A stretch of DNA of 64,000 bases from Inhella crocodyli (GTDB lineage Bacteria > Pseudomonadota > Gammaproteobacteria > Burkholderiales > Burkholderiaceae_C): positions 124,001 through 188,000 of the forward strand of contig NZ_SACM01000002.1 of assembly GCF_004004565.1 (NCBI RefSeq), read 5' to 3'. The number at the start of each line of letters is the position of its first letter. Within the stretch, counting starts at the first letter, position 1. This document shows positions 1 through 8,916 of the stretch, one piece after another. The notes under the pieces are model-generated. The model was not told the DNA's origin. It saw nothing but the letters and a program-made list of their open reading frames with translations, and made no database searches. The position numbers and the translations under genes were made by a program.

Positions 1-2654
1 AAGTCTGGTTGGTGCAGGGCGATGCCACGGTCTACACCGCGCCGCCCGACTTGCGCCGCGTCAGCATCGCCGACGCCCGCGCTTTCTGGCTGAACAAGCA
101 ACTCATCCAGTGGCCGACCAACGACGGCACGGGCAGCGTCAAGCTCTACCACTCGGCCCAGGCCAAGCTGGTCGTTGGCAAGGGCGTGGCCGTGAGCGGT
201 CACGACGGCGCCGTGACGCTCGAGCCCTTCACCGGCACCGTGCCGGCCGCCGTGGCCGAGCGCTTCAAGTGGATCGGCGCGGGCGCGCGTTTCAAGCTGC
301 CCGACGCCCAGGCGGTCAACCTCGGCACCCTGCTCAAGAGCCAGGTGGTCATCGTGCAAGAGGACGCCGACGGCAAGGTGCAAAACGCCACCACCCTGCA
401 GACCCCGGGGGCCTTGGACGACCTGTACGCGGCCGCGGCCAACGTCAACGACCTCGGCGTGACCGTCGCCGGCGGCAGCACCCGCTGGAAGCTGTGGGCG
501 CCCACGGCGCAGAAGGTCTTGGTCTTTACCTACCCCAACGCCACCGGCGACGCCGAAGCCGTGCACGAAGCGAGCTTTGACGCCGCCACCGGCGTGTGGA
601 CGGCCAACGCCGCCAGCGACTTGACCGGCAAGACCTACAAGTTCGCCGTCGAGGTGGTGGTGCGCGGCGTGGGCCTGGTGCGCAACCTCGTCACCGACCC
701 CTACGCCGTGGCGCTGACCGCCGACGGCAAGCGCGCCGGGGTAATCAGCCTGTCCGCCGCGAACACCAAGCCCGCCGGCTGGGACGCGAGCTCGCCGCCG
801 GCCAAGGTGGCGGCCACGCCCGACATGAGCATCTACGAGCTGCACGTGCGTGACTTCTCGGCCAACGACGCCAGCGTCAGTGCCGCCAACCGCGGCAAGT
901 ACGGTGCGTTCACCGAACCGGCCGCCAACGGCATGAAGCACCTCAAGGCCCTGGCCGATGCTGGCCTGACCGACGTGCACCTGTTGCCCGCCTTCGACTT
1001 TGCCTCCGTGCCCGAGGTGGGCTGCACCTCGCCCAGCCCCACGGGCGGCCCAGCCGACGAAACGCAGCAAGCGGCGGTGGGCGCCACGGCCAGCGGCGAC
1101 TGCTTCAACTGGGGCTACGACCCGCAACACTTCAACGCGCCCGAGGGCTCGTACAGCAGCGACGCCAACGACCTCGTCAAGCGGGTGGTCGAGTTCCGCG
1201 CCATGGTTAAGGGCCTGCACGACGCCGGCCTGCGCGTGGGCATGGACAAGGTCTACAACCACACCAGCACCAGCGGACAACGCGAACGCTCGGTGCTGGA
1301 CCGCGTGGTGCCGGGCTACTACCAGCGCCTGAACGCCGACGGCAAAGTGGAGACCAGCACCTGCTGCGAAAACACCGCCACCGAGCACCTGATGATGGGC
1401 AAGCTGATGAGCGACTCGGTGCTGCTGTGGGCGCGCGAGTACAAGATCAGCTCCTTCCGCTTCGACCTGATGGGCCACCAGCCCCGGGCCGCGATGGAAG
1501 CGATCAAGGCGCGCTTGAAGGCCGAGCTGGGACGCGATGTGCAACTGCTGGGCGAAGGCTGGAACTTCGGCGAGGTGGCCGACGGCCGCCGCTTCGTGCA
1601 GGCCAGCCAGCTCAGCCTGAACGGCAGCGGCATCGGCACCTTCAACGACCGCCTGCGCGACCAGGTCCGCGGGTCCAGCTTTGGCGAGGGAACGGGCTTC
1701 GTGGGCAACCAGGGCTTCGTCAATGGCGCCTTCTACGACCCCAATGCCCACGGCGGCGGCAAGAGCCGCGGCGACCTGATGTGGGCCAGCGACGTGATCA
1801 AGGCCGGCCTGGCTGGCTCCATCCGCAGCTACGTGTTGACCACGCACTGGGATGCCACGCAGCGACTGGACGCCCTGGGCGGCCAGACGATCGGCTACGT
1901 GACCGATCCGGGCGAGGTGGTGAACTACGTCGAAAACCACGACAACCACACCCTGTTCGACCTGAACGCCTACCGCCTGCCGGTCACGACGAGTCGCGAG
2001 GACCGGGCCCGGGTGCAAATCCTGGCGGCGGCCCTCAACACCTTCGCCCAGGGCGTGGCCTACTTCCACGCCGGCATCGACACCCTGCGCAGCAAGAGCG
2101 GCGACCGCAACAGTTACGATTCGGGCGATTGGTTCAACCGGATCGACTGGACTTACGCCGACAACAACTTCGCCGTCGGCGCCCCGCCCAAGGGAGAGAA
2201 CCAGGCCAACTACGCGGTGCTCAAGCCGCTGCTCAGCAACAGCGCCATCAAGCCCACCGCCACCGAAATCGCCTGGACGCGCGACGCCTTCCGCGACCTG
2301 CTGAAGATCCGTGCCAGCACCACGCTGCTGCGCCTGCGCACCGCCGACGACATCAAGGCGCGCTTGCGCTTCCACAACACCGGCAGCAGTCAGGAGCCGA
2401 CGGTCATCGCCGCCAGCATCGACGGCAGCGGCTATGCCGGCGCCAACTTCGCCGAGCTCGTGTACCTGGTGAACGTCGACAAGACGGCCAAAACCCTGAC
2501 GGTCGATGCGCTGAAGGCCAAGGGCTTCCAGTTGCACCCGGTGCACCGCGCTGCGGGTGCCGCCGACCAGCGCGTGGCCGCCGGCGCCAGCTACAACGGC
2601 GCGACCGGGGCCTTCACCGTGCCGGCACGCTCGGCCGTGGTCTTTGTTCGGTAA
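1..2654 (+). CDS. pulA: Pullulanase-type alpha-1,6-glucosidase, 5' end outside the window
   Basis: Debranching enzyme that cleaves alpha-1,6 links in pullulan, starch or glycogen; full-length relatives are exported. The reading frame is open to the left edge, so the N-terminus is missing and the TTG at position 9 is not a credible start. An Ig-like/CBM48 region (WKLWAPTAQKVLVF) is followed by the GH13 barrel, which opens at MSIYELHVRDFS. All four GH13 signature regions are present: MDKVYNHT (nt about 1240), FRFDLMGH with the nucleophile Asp (nt about 1455), LGEGWNFGE with the acid/base Glu (nt about 1550), and VENHDNH (nt about 1928). The YNHT and ENHDN forms are typical of pullulanases. A beta-sandwich domain ends the protein. 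A strong terminator follows 21 bases after the stop. glgC lies 7 kb away on the other strand and is not in the same operon. Confidence 0.93.
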   Translation, partial: VWLVQGDATVYTAPPDLRRVSIADARAFWLNKQLIQWPTNDGTGSVKLYHSAQAKLVVGKGVAVSGHDGAVTLEPFTGTVPAAVAERFKWIGAGARFKLPDAQAVNLGTLLKSQVVIVQEDADGKVQNATTLQTPGALDDLYAAAANVNDLGVTVAGGSTRWKLWAPTAQKVLVFTYPNATGDAEAVHEASFDAATGVWTANAASDLTGKTYKFAVEVVVRGVGLVRNLVTDPYAVALTADGKRAGVISLSAANTKPAGWDASSPPAKVAATPDMSIYELHVRDFSANDASVSAANRGKYGAFTEPAANGMKHLKALADAGLTDVHLLPAFDFASVPEVGCTSPSPTGGPADETQQAAVGATASGDCFNWGYDPQHFNAPEGSYSSDANDLVKRVVEFRAMVKGLHDAGLRVGMDKVYNHTSTSGQRERSVLDRVVPGYYQRLNADGKVETSTCCENTATEHLMMGKLMSDSVLLWAREYKISSFRFDLMGHQPRAAMEAIKARLKAELGRDVQLLGEGWNFGEVADGRRFVQASQLSLNGSGIGTFNDRLRDQVRGSSFGEGTGFVGNQGFVNGAFYDPNAHGGGKSRGDLMWASDVIKAGLAGSIRSYVLTTHWDATQRLDALGGQTIGYVTDPGEVVNYVENHDNHTLFDLNAYRLPVTTSREDRARVQILAAALNTFAQGVAYFHAGIDTLRSKSGDRNSYDSGDWFNRIDWTYADNNFAVGAPPKGENQANYAVLKPLLSNSAIKPTATEIAWTRDAFRDLLKIRASTTLLRLRTADDIKARLRFHNTGSSQEPTVIAASIDGSGYAGANFAELVYLVNVDKTAKTLTVDALKAKGFQLHPVHRAAGAADQRVAAGASYNGATGAFTVPARSAVVFVR

Positions 2655-2675
2655 GCCCTCGCGGCTTCACCCTGG

Positions 2676-2710
2676 AAAGGGGCAGGTGGGTGGGCCACCT
2701 GCCCCTTTTT
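2676..2710 (+). terminator. Rho-independent terminator of the pullulanase gene
   Basis: An 11-bp perfect stem (GGGGCAGGTGG pairing with CCACCTGCCCC) has a 5-base loop and is followed directly by five T residues. An AAA before the stem could pair with the first Ts. It starts 21 bases after the pullulanase stop codon. Confidence 0.93.
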
Positions 2711-2872
2711 CTTGCCCCCTCGAATGGGCGTGTCGGCCGGTCTGACAGGTCCTCGACTGGGTCCATGGGGGCGGCGGCAAACGCTCGGCGGCGCCATCGG
2801 ATCGGAGGAGCTGGCCCGCTTTGTGCTTCATCGTGCCAGCTGTTTCTCAAAGACTCTTTCAAATCCTTCACC

Positions 2873-3463
2873 ATGATCCAGACCTTCCGCCGTCACGTCG
2901 CTGGCCTGTTTGCCGCCCTCTCCCTCGCCGCTGCTGGCACCGCCTCGGCCGCGCCCGTGCTGGGCGCCCAGCTCTACTGGCAAGGCGGTGACGTCACCAT
3001 CGAAGTGCAGGCCACTTCGGCCGGCTTCACCAGCGAGTTGCGCTTGTTCAATCCGAACGCCACCAGCACCTTCATCGCCTACAACGCCCCCAACGGCAAC
3101 CCCGTCGGCACCACGGTGACCCTGAACACCGCTTGGCTCGACACCCTGTACAACGTGGGCGACGAGCTGAAGTTCGGCATCTACGTGACCAACACCGGCA
3201 ACACCTTCTACCTGGGCTCGGCCGCGCGCAACGCCGACGGCGTGATCCACGGCACCATCGACAACACCGCCCGCGCGGGCTGGCTGCGTGTGGGTTTTGA
3301 AGACCTGTACGGTGGTGGCGACCGCGACTACGACGACAACGTGTTCGACTTCCGCGGCAGCGTGCGCACCACCGCCCAGGTCAGCGAGCCGGCCGCCCTG
3401 GCCCTCGTCGGCTTGGCCTTGGTCGGCGCCGGCTTCGCCCGCCGCCGCGGCCAACGCGCCTGA
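2873..3463 (+). CDS. PEP-CTERM-type exported protein with DUF4114 domain
   Basis: 196 aa. A signal peptide (MIQTFRRHVAG, a hydrophobic run, TASAA cleavage region) leads into a beta-rich secreted domain. The segment GFEDLYGGGDRDYDDNVFDF near residues 143-162 is the acidic, probably Ca-binding signature of DUF4114 proteins. The C-terminus is a sorting signal of PEP-CTERM type: SEPAALALVGLALVGAGF, then RRRGQR. The usual PEP is replaced by SEP. In this family the tail is recognised by an exosortase, which is not encoded here. The ATG at 2873 was chosen because the signal peptide follows at once; no convincing ribosome site precedes it. Function beyond surface or matrix association is unknown. The gene stands alone between two terminators. 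Confidence 0.85.
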   Translation: MIQTFRRHVAGLFAALSLAAAGTASAAPVLGAQLYWQGGDVTIEVQATSAGFTSELRLFNPNATSTFIAYNAPNGNPVGTTVTLNTAWLDTLYNVGDELKFGIYVTNTGNTFYLGSAARNADGVIHGTIDNTARAGWLRVGFEDLYGGGDRDYDDNVFDFRGSVRTTAQVSEPAALALVGLALVGAGFARRRGQRA

Positions 3464-3504
3464 GGCAGAAGGCGCCACTGGAGGGCGCACTGGCTCGAAC
3501 CATG

Positions 3505-3528
3505 ACGGCCCCTTCGGGGGCCGTTTTT
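3505..3528 (+). terminator. Rho-independent terminator after the PEP-CTERM gene
   Basis: Perfect 8-bp stem ACGGCCCC / GGGGCCGT with a TTCG tetraloop, then four T residues. It lies 41 bases after the stop of the PEP-CTERM gene and just before the convergent zinc-ribbon gene ends. Confidence 0.92.
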
Positions 3529-3541
3529 CATGGGCGGCGCT

Positions 3542-4510
3542 TCAGCGCCACCACCAAATGAGCACCAGCAGGCCCAGCACACCGCTGTAGCGCCACAACT
3601 GCGCCACCCAGCGTGGCGCGCCGAGTTGCTCCAGCGGGTCGTCGTCGCGGCGTGTGAACCGGGTCAGGCGGGCGAGTTGCGTGTCGCGGTGGTCGCCAGG
3701 GCGGCGCTCGCGCGGCACGAACGTGGGCCGCTGCCGCGCCAGCGCCAAGCGGCGCTCGGTCTCGGCGTCGTGCCAGCGAACCTCCGCCTGGTCCAGCAGG
3801 GGGTTGAGGTCCACGAGCGCGGGGGCGATGGCCGGTTGCCCACAGCTGCGGCAGGCCAAGTCCTCGTTGGGGTCCATGGCCGCGCCGCAGGCCACGCAGG
3901 CCCAGGAAAAAGGTTGACCCGCGGGCTTGGGGGTGGGCTGTGCGGCGTCGTTGGCATGCCGCAGGCCGTGCATCAGGCGGGGGACGTCGATCACGACCAA
4001 GGGGCTGTCGCAATAGCGACAGCGCTCGGTTTCGCCCCGGGTGGGCGCGCCGCAGTTCAGGCAATTCAGCGGGTGCTCGCGCGACGACCAGGCCGCGCGT
4101 TCCGCGGGCAACAGCCCGCGCACGAAACCGCGCTCCGCCAGCACCCCGGTGTGGCTGTGCAGGTGGCCGTGGCGGTTCGGGCACTCTTGCATGACGAACT
4201 CGCCATAGCGGCTGCGGTTGTGCACGGCCTTGAGCGGGCTTTCGCAGTGCGGGCAAGCGGGGGGGCTCGGCCGCGCCGGGGGCAGCGCGAGACCATTGCC
4301 GTCTTGCAGCAGGCGGATGAGTCGCGCCCAGCCCAGCCCCGTCAAGGCCACCGACTCGTGCGCGTCAAACCAGACCAGCCGGCAGCCGTTGCAGTGGTCC
4401 ACCTCCACGGTGCGCGCGTGCAGCACCGGCAGGACATGCCGGTCCATGCGGCTGTCGCAGCGGGGGCAGGGCAGGGCACTGGGGCTGGGCGATGGGGTGT
4501 CGGGCGGCAT
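3542..4510 (-). CDS. Multi-zinc-ribbon membrane-anchored protein (zf-TFIIB type)
   Basis: 322 aa from the ATG at 4510 (MPPDTPSPS); a TTG 18 bases further up is possible. Seven CxxC pairs are visible: CPRC and CNGC with the following WFD, which together form a TFIIB-type zinc ribbon, then CPHC, CLNC, CRYC, CVAC and CRSC. The C-terminus has one hydrophobic segment (SGVLGLLVLIWWW) ending in Arg, so the protein is probably tail-anchored with the ribbons in the cytoplasm. No enzymatic motif is seen. Proteins of this build are widespread and of unknown function; metal binding is the only safe statement. It is divergent from the next gene, with only 17 bases between the two chosen starts, so promoters must lie inside coding sequence or one start is wrong. 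Confidence 0.75.
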   Translation of the reverse strand: MPPDTPSPSPSALPCPRCDSRMDRHVLPVLHARTVEVDHCNGCRLVWFDAHESVALTGLGWARLIRLLQDGNGLALPPARPSPPACPHCESPLKAVHNRSRYGEFVMQECPNRHGHLHSHTGVLAERGFVRGLLPAERAAWSSREHPLNCLNCGAPTRGETERCRYCDSPLVVIDVPRLMHGLRHANDAAQPTPKPAGQPFSWACVACGAAMDPNEDLACRSCGQPAIAPALVDLNPLLDQAEVRWHDAETERRLALARQRPTFVPRERRPGDHRDTQLARLTRFTRRDDDPLEQLGAPRWVAQLWRYSGVLGLLVLIWWWR

Positions 4511-4527
4511 GCAGCGATGATCCTCCA

Positions 4528-5316
4528 ATGCAACCCCTTCACGACGCCTTGCATGGGGCTTTGCGCCCTGCCCCGCGGCCGGCGCTCACCCTCGGTCCTG
4601 CGTTGGTGCTGGGGGCGGGCGGCTGGCTCGGTTCGGCCATGCTGTCCCAGGTGCTGGCCGCGGGCCACGCACGCGTGGGCGCCTGGGTGCGCCAACCCAT
4701 GGCCAGCACGCACCGCGGCTTGGTGGCCGTGCCCGAGGCCGTGTGGCAGGCCCCCACCCCGGCCCAGCGCGAGGCCTGGGCCGGGGCCACGGCCTACCTG
4801 GTGCTCGAGCGCGCGGGCCTCGTGGGCGCCCGCGACGCCGTGTTTGCCGCGCCCCAGGCGGCCGACTTGCTGCCGCTGGCTCGGCAGCTTCGGGACTTGG
4901 GGGTCGCGCGTCTCGCGGTGGTGCTGCCGCATGCGGCGAACAGCCTGCCCGAGGCCTTGCGACATGGTTTCGCCGACGCCGACGAGCACGCGCTGTCGAC
5001 CCTGGGCTTCGACCAGCTGCTGCTGGTGCGCAGCAGCCGGGACGCCGCCGCGCTACCGCCCGGCACCCCTTGGTGGGACCGCCTGGCCGCGGCCTGGTGG
5101 TCGCAACTGCGATGGATCGTGCCCGATGCCGAGCGCCCGCTGCGCTCGGTGGCCTTGGCCCGTGTGGTGGTGGCGGCCGTGCGCCTCTTGCGCGAAGCCC
5201 CGCCTGGCGTGCGCGTCTTACCCCAGGGCGTGGCCAGCCGGGCGGCGCATGCCGCCGAGGGCGTCGAGCCGGTCCTGCGCACCTGGCTCGCACTGCCCCA
5301 GAAGAACGGGGCTTGA
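4528..5316 (+). CDS. NAD(P)-binding Rossmann-fold protein, function unknown
   Basis: 262 aa from the ATG at 4528 (MQPLHDALH); an in-frame ATG at 4492 is an alternative that would overlap the divergent gene. Near the N-terminus the strand-turn-helix [16 protein letters not shown] carries the GxGGxxG dinucleotide-binding turn of short-chain dehydrogenase/epimerase-like proteins. The rest resembles a short NAD(P)-binding protein. The catalytic Tyr-x-x-x-Lys of classical SDR enzymes is not evident, so enzyme activity is uncertain. hemE starts 44 bases downstream on the same strand and may be co-transcribed. Confidence 0.65.
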   Translation: MQPLHDALHGALRPAPRPALTLGPALVLGAGGWLGSAMLSQVLAAGHARVGAWVRQPMASTHRGLVAVPEAVWQAPTPAQREAWAGATAYLVLERAGLVGARDAVFAAPQAADLLPLARQLRDLGVARLAVVLPHAANSLPEALRHGFADADEHALSTLGFDQLLLVRSSRDAAALPPGTPWWDRLAAAWWSQLRWIVPDAERPLRSVALARVVVAAVRLLREAPPGVRVLPQGVASRAAHAAEGVEPVLRTWLALPQKNGA

Positions 5317-5360
5317 AGCACGTCAAGGCGGCCCGGGAAGGGCGCCGGGATAATCGCCCG

Positions 5361-6455
5361 ATGGCTTTCGCACCCCTCCAGAACGACACCTTCCTGCGCG
5401 CCGCCCTGCGCCAGCCCACCGACCACACGCCCCTGTGGCTGATGCGCCAGGCCGGACGCTACTTGCCAGAGTACAAAGCGACGCGGGCCAAGGCCGGCAG
5501 TTTCATGGGCCTGGCCACCTCGCCGAATTACGCCACCGAGGTGACCCTGCAGCCCCTGGAGCGCTTCCCCCTGGATGCCGCCATCCTGTTCAGCGACATC
5601 CTCACCGTGCCCGACGCCATGGGCTTGGGCCTGAGCTTCGGCGAGGGCGAAGGCCCGCGCTTCGCCAAGACGGTGCGCGACGAGGCCAGCCTCAACGCCT
5701 TGCACTTCGACCTCAACAACCTGCGCTACGTCTTCGATGCGGTCACCAGCATTCGCCAGGCTTTGGGGGGCAAGGTGCCTTTGATCGGCTTCGCCGGCAG
5801 CCCTTGGACCCTGGCTTGTTACATGGTGGAAGGCCGCGGCAGCGAGGACTACCGCACCGTCAAGACCTTCCTCTACAGCCGGCCCGACCTGATGCAGCGC
5901 CTGCTGGACACCTTGGCCGATGCCGTGGCGGCCTACCTCAACGCGCAGATCGACGCCGGCGCCCAAGCCGTGATGCTGTTCGACAGTTGGGGGGGCGTGC
6001 TCAGCCACGACGCCTACCTGCGCTACGCCCTTCCGGCCAGCCAGCGCGTGCTGCGCCAACTGAAGAAGACCGGCGCCGATGGCGAGCGCGTGCCGCACAT
6101 CCTGTTCACCAAGGGCGGCGGCCTGTGGCTGCAGGAGCAAAGCGAAACCGGCGCCGACATGCTGGGCCTGGACTGGACCATGGACCTCGGCCGAGCCCGG
6201 GCCCTGACCCAAGACCGCGTGGCCCTGCAAGGCAACCTCGACCCCATGGTGCTGTTTGCGCCGCCCGAGACCGTGGCCGCCGAGGCGGTGAAGGTGCTGG
6301 ACAGCTTTGGCCGCCCGCAGCGTGCCGATGGCCGCTGGGGCGGGCACGTGTTCAACCTGGGCCATGGCATCAGCCAGCACACCCCGCCCGAGCATGTAGC
6401 GGCCCTGGTGGAGGCCGTTCACGGCCACTCCCGCCGGCTCCGGCAGGCGCAGTGA
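5361..6455 (+). CDS. hemE: Uroporphyrinogen decarboxylase
   Basis: 364 aa, the usual length. It removes four carboxyl groups from uroporphyrinogen III to give coproporphyrinogen III in cytoplasmic haem synthesis. The family signature [10 protein letters not shown] lies at residues 29-38; its Arg residues contact substrate carboxylates. [23 protein letters not shown] and the C-terminal NLGHGI are also present. The ATG at 5361 gives the conserved short N-terminus before [10 protein letters not shown]. It sits behind a Rossmann-type gene and ahead of a 282-base gap leading to priA. A small GC hairpin (CCCGC TAAC GCGGG) directly follows the stop but lacks a T tract. Confidence 0.97.
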   Translation: MAFAPLQNDTFLRAALRQPTDHTPLWLMRQAGRYLPEYKATRAKAGSFMGLATSPNYATEVTLQPLERFPLDAAILFSDILTVPDAMGLGLSFGEGEGPRFAKTVRDEASLNALHFDLNNLRYVFDAVTSIRQALGGKVPLIGFAGSPWTLACYMVEGRGSEDYRTVKTFLYSRPDLMQRLLDTLADAVAAYLNAQIDAGAQAVMLFDSWGGVLSHDAYLRYALPASQRVLRQLKKTGADGERVPHILFTKGGGLWLQEQSETGADMLGLDWTMDLGRARALTQDRVALQGNLDPMVLFAPPETVAAEAVKVLDSFGRPQRADGRWGGHVFNLGHGISQHTPPEHVAALVEAVHGHSRRLRQAQ

Positions 6456-6612
6456 GCGCCCGCTAACGCGGGGGTGCCTCGAGGGCGCGGCGCTCGATTT
6501 GTCCCCAGTTCAGGCCATCCAGGTTTTGGGGCATCGGGTTTCCCCGATTGCGCCACGAATCGATCTCTAAGTGCATGATTCACATGTGCTTTTCAGATTG
6601 ATGCAAACGAAC

Positions 6613-6642
6613 GGGCCGATTCGCGCTAGCACGAATCGGCCC
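6613..6642. repeat. 11-bp inverted repeat, possible terminator or operator
   Basis: GGGCCGATTCG and CGAATCGGCCC flank an 8-base loop. Only a weak TCTTT follows on the plus strand, so it is a poor intrinsic terminator. It could end hemE transcripts or act as a protein site before priA. Confidence 0.5.
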
Positions 6643-6676
6643 CGAATCTTTCCCCGGGTGGTGTTTGTGCACAAAG

Positions 6677-6685
6677 TTATCCACA
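6677..6685 (+). promoter_or_regulatory. DnaA-box-like site (TTATCCACA) upstream of priA
   Basis: Exact match to the strong DnaA box consensus, 52 bases before the priA start codon. A single box is not an origin. A role in linking priA expression to DnaA is inference only. Confidence 0.4.
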
Positions 6686-6737
6686 GCCGGCGCCAGGCCT
6701 GCAACCCCCAGTTGCATCAAGCACTTGTGACGTTTTT

Positions 6738-8828
6738 GTGAACGAATCCACAGCTCCAAGCGCCCGTCGACTGCGGGTGGCCGTGCCCACGCCGCAGCAC
6801 GCGGGCTTGGCCGGCCTGTTGGATTACGAGCACCCCGACGCGCTGCCGCCGGGCAGTCTGGTGCGCGTGCCCCTGGGCCGACGCCAGGTGCTCGGCATCG
6901 TGTGGGACGACGGCGACCCCAGCGAGGCGCCCCCCGACCTGAAGCCGGTGGCCGAGGTGCTGGCCCTGCCCCCACTGGACGGGGCTTGGCGCGCCCTGCT
7001 GGGGTTTGCGGCCGCCTACTACCAACGCGGCTTGGGCGAAATGGCCCTGGCCGCGCTGCCCACTGCCCTGCAGCAACTGGACAACGCCCAATTGGCCCGG
7101 CGACTCAAGCGCAAGCCGGCGGCGCCAGTCACCCGCGAGGCCGGCGCCAGCGCCGCCGCGCAGGCGCCGGTGCTCAACGCCAGCCAGCAGGCCGCGGTCG
7201 CGGCCGTGCAGGCGCAACTCGCGCTGCCGCCCCAGGCGCCCCGTCCGCCGCTGCTGCTGTGGGGCGTCACCGGTTCCGGCAAGACCGAGGTCTACCTGCA
7301 CGCGGCGGCGTTGGCGCTCGCCGAAGGGCGGCAGGTCCTGGTGCTGGTGCCCGAGATCAACCTCACCCCGCAGCTCGAGGCCCGCTTCGCCGCGCGATTC
7401 GGGGCCGAGCGCATCGCCACCCTGCACAGCGGGCTCACGCCGCCGCAGCGCTTGCGGCACTGGCTGGCGGCGCACGCAGGCACGGCCACCATCGTGCTGG
7501 GCACCCGCTTGGCCGTGCTCGCCTCCTTGCCCCGTCTTGGGCTGATCGTGGTCGACGAAGAGCACGACGCCAGCTTCAAGGCCCAAGACGGCGCACGCCA
7601 AAGCGCCCGCGACCTGGCCGTGCTGCGCGCCCACCAGGCCCGCGTGCCGGTGATGCTGGGCAGCGCCACGCCCAGCCTGGAGAGCTGGCACAACGCGCAG
7701 CAGGGGCGCTACCTGCGCCTGGACCTGCCCGACCGCGCCGCCGGCGGCGCCTTGCCGAGCTTGCGCGTGCTCGACCTGTCGCAACAGCAGCGCCCCAAGG
7801 GCCTTCGCGGCCCTGGCGCCACGCCGCCGCCCGTGGCCCAAGCGCTGTTGGATGCCATCGAGCAGCGCCGCCAGCGCGGCGAGCAGAGCCTGCTGCTGCT
7901 CAACCGCCGCGGCTACGCGCCCGTGCTGCACTGCGGCGCCTGCGCCTGGAAGAGCGCCTGCCCCCACTGCACCGCCTGGCGCGTGTTCCACAAGGCCGAC
8001 CGCACGCTGCGCTGCCACCACTGCGGCTTCACCGAGCCGGTGCCCCGTGCCTGCCCCGACTGCGGCAACCAGGACATCGCCCCGATCGGCCGCGGCACCG
8101 AGCGCCTGGAAGAACAGTTGCAGGCCCTGCTGCCCGAGGCGCGCATCGCGCGGCTCGACGCCGACACGACCAGCCAGGTCGGCAGCCTGGAGCGGCAATT
8201 GGCCGCCGTGCACGCTGGCGAGGTGGACGTGCTCGTGGGCACGCAAATGATCGCCAAGGGGCACGACTTCCAGCGCGTCACGCTGGTGGCCGCCCTCAAC
8301 CCCGACGGCTTGCTGTTCAGCAGCGACTTTCGCGCCCCCGAACGCCTGTTTGCGCTGCTGCTGCAAGCGGCGGGCCGTGCCGGCCGCGCCGGCGGGCGGG
8401 CCGAGATGTGGCTGCAGACCGACCAGCCCAAGCACCCGCTCTACCTGGCCCTGGCCCGGCACGATTACCCGGCCTTTGCCGCGAGCCAGTTGGCCGAGCG
8501 CGAGGCGGCGGGCCTGCCGCCCTACGCCCACCTGGCCTTGTTGCGCGCCGACAGCAAGGACCCCGACACGGCGCCCGCCTTCTTGCAAGCCGCGGCCGAA
8601 GCCGGGCAGGCTTTGAGCGGCGAGCAAGCAATCGCCTGGTACCCGCCCGTGCCCCACCCGGTGGCCCGGGTGGCCGACCACTGGCGCTGGCAAATGCTGG
8701 TCGAAAGCCCGCAACGCGCCGCCCTGCAGCGCGTGCTGGCGCAGTGGGTGCCGGAACTGCACGCGCTGCGCCGCGCCCACAAAGGCTTGGCCCGCTGGGC
8801 CATCGACGTCGACCCCTCGGCCATTTGA
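6738..8828 (+). CDS. priA: Primosomal replication restart helicase PriA
   Basis: 696 aa, normal length. This 3'-5' DNA helicase recognises stalled forks and reloads the replicative helicase. The order of parts is: N-terminal 3'-OH-binding domain, Walker A GVTGSGKT (176-183), DEEH box (273-276), and the zinc region from Cys399 onward with CGAC, CPHC, CHHC and CPDC pairs. Then come helicase motifs V-VI, with VLVGTQMIAKGHDF and QAAGRAGRAGG, and a C-terminal domain. The start is GTG at 6738, which gives the conserved short lead into LRVAVPTPQ; no good ribosome site is visible. The upstream gap carries a DnaA-box-like sequence. Confidence 0.97.
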   Translation: MNESTAPSARRLRVAVPTPQHAGLAGLLDYEHPDALPPGSLVRVPLGRRQVLGIVWDDGDPSEAPPDLKPVAEVLALPPLDGAWRALLGFAAAYYQRGLGEMALAALPTALQQLDNAQLARRLKRKPAAPVTREAGASAAAQAPVLNASQQAAVAAVQAQLALPPQAPRPPLLLWGVTGSGKTEVYLHAAALALAEGRQVLVLVPEINLTPQLEARFAARFGAERIATLHSGLTPPQRLRHWLAAHAGTATIVLGTRLAVLASLPRLGLIVVDEEHDASFKAQDGARQSARDLAVLRAHQARVPVMLGSATPSLESWHNAQQGRYLRLDLPDRAAGGALPSLRVLDLSQQQRPKGLRGPGATPPPVAQALLDAIEQRRQRGEQSLLLLNRRGYAPVLHCGACAWKSACPHCTAWRVFHKADRTLRCHHCGFTEPVPRACPDCGNQDIAPIGRGTERLEEQLQALLPEARIARLDADTTSQVGSLERQLAAVHAGEVDVLVGTQMIAKGHDFQRVTLVAALNPDGLLFSSDFRAPERLFALLLQAAGRAGRAGGRAEMWLQTDQPKHPLYLALARHDYPAFAASQLAEREAAGLPPYAHLALLRADSKDPDTAPAFLQAAAEAGQALSGEQAIAWYPPVPHPVARVADHWRWQMLVESPQRAALQRVLAQWVPELHALRRAHKGLARWAIDVDPSAI

Positions 8829-8916
8829 GCGGCGGCTGTGCCCTCGGAGAGCGTGTCACCAGGGTGTCACGCCAGCGCGGCAGCATCCCGGCTCTTTCGA
8901 CCGCCCAGGAGTGTTC

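Larger units (their letters stand above)
6456..6737. other. hemE-priA intergenic region with hairpin and DnaA-box-like site
   Basis: 282 bases without a gene, less G+C-rich than its surroundings. It holds an 11-bp perfect inverted repeat (GGGCCGATTCG / CGAATCGGCCC, 6613-6642, 8-base loop). It also holds a TTATCCACA motif and an imperfect palindrome around 6570-6592. No open frame with coding character was seen. Confidence 0.6.

Noticed and set aside
1427-2872. Long open frame on the plus strand running through the pullulanase gene into the PEP-CTERM gene
   Set aside because: Its first 480 codons are a frame shadow of pullulanase, rich in Arg, Gly and Pro. Only the part from 2873 is real.
6451-6480. 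Terminator directly after hemE
   Set aside because: There is a short GC hairpin but no T tract, so it was not called as a terminator.
6677-6685. Replication origin at the DnaA-box-like site
   Set aside because: Only one box, no AT-rich unwinding region, and no dnaA or dnaN nearby.
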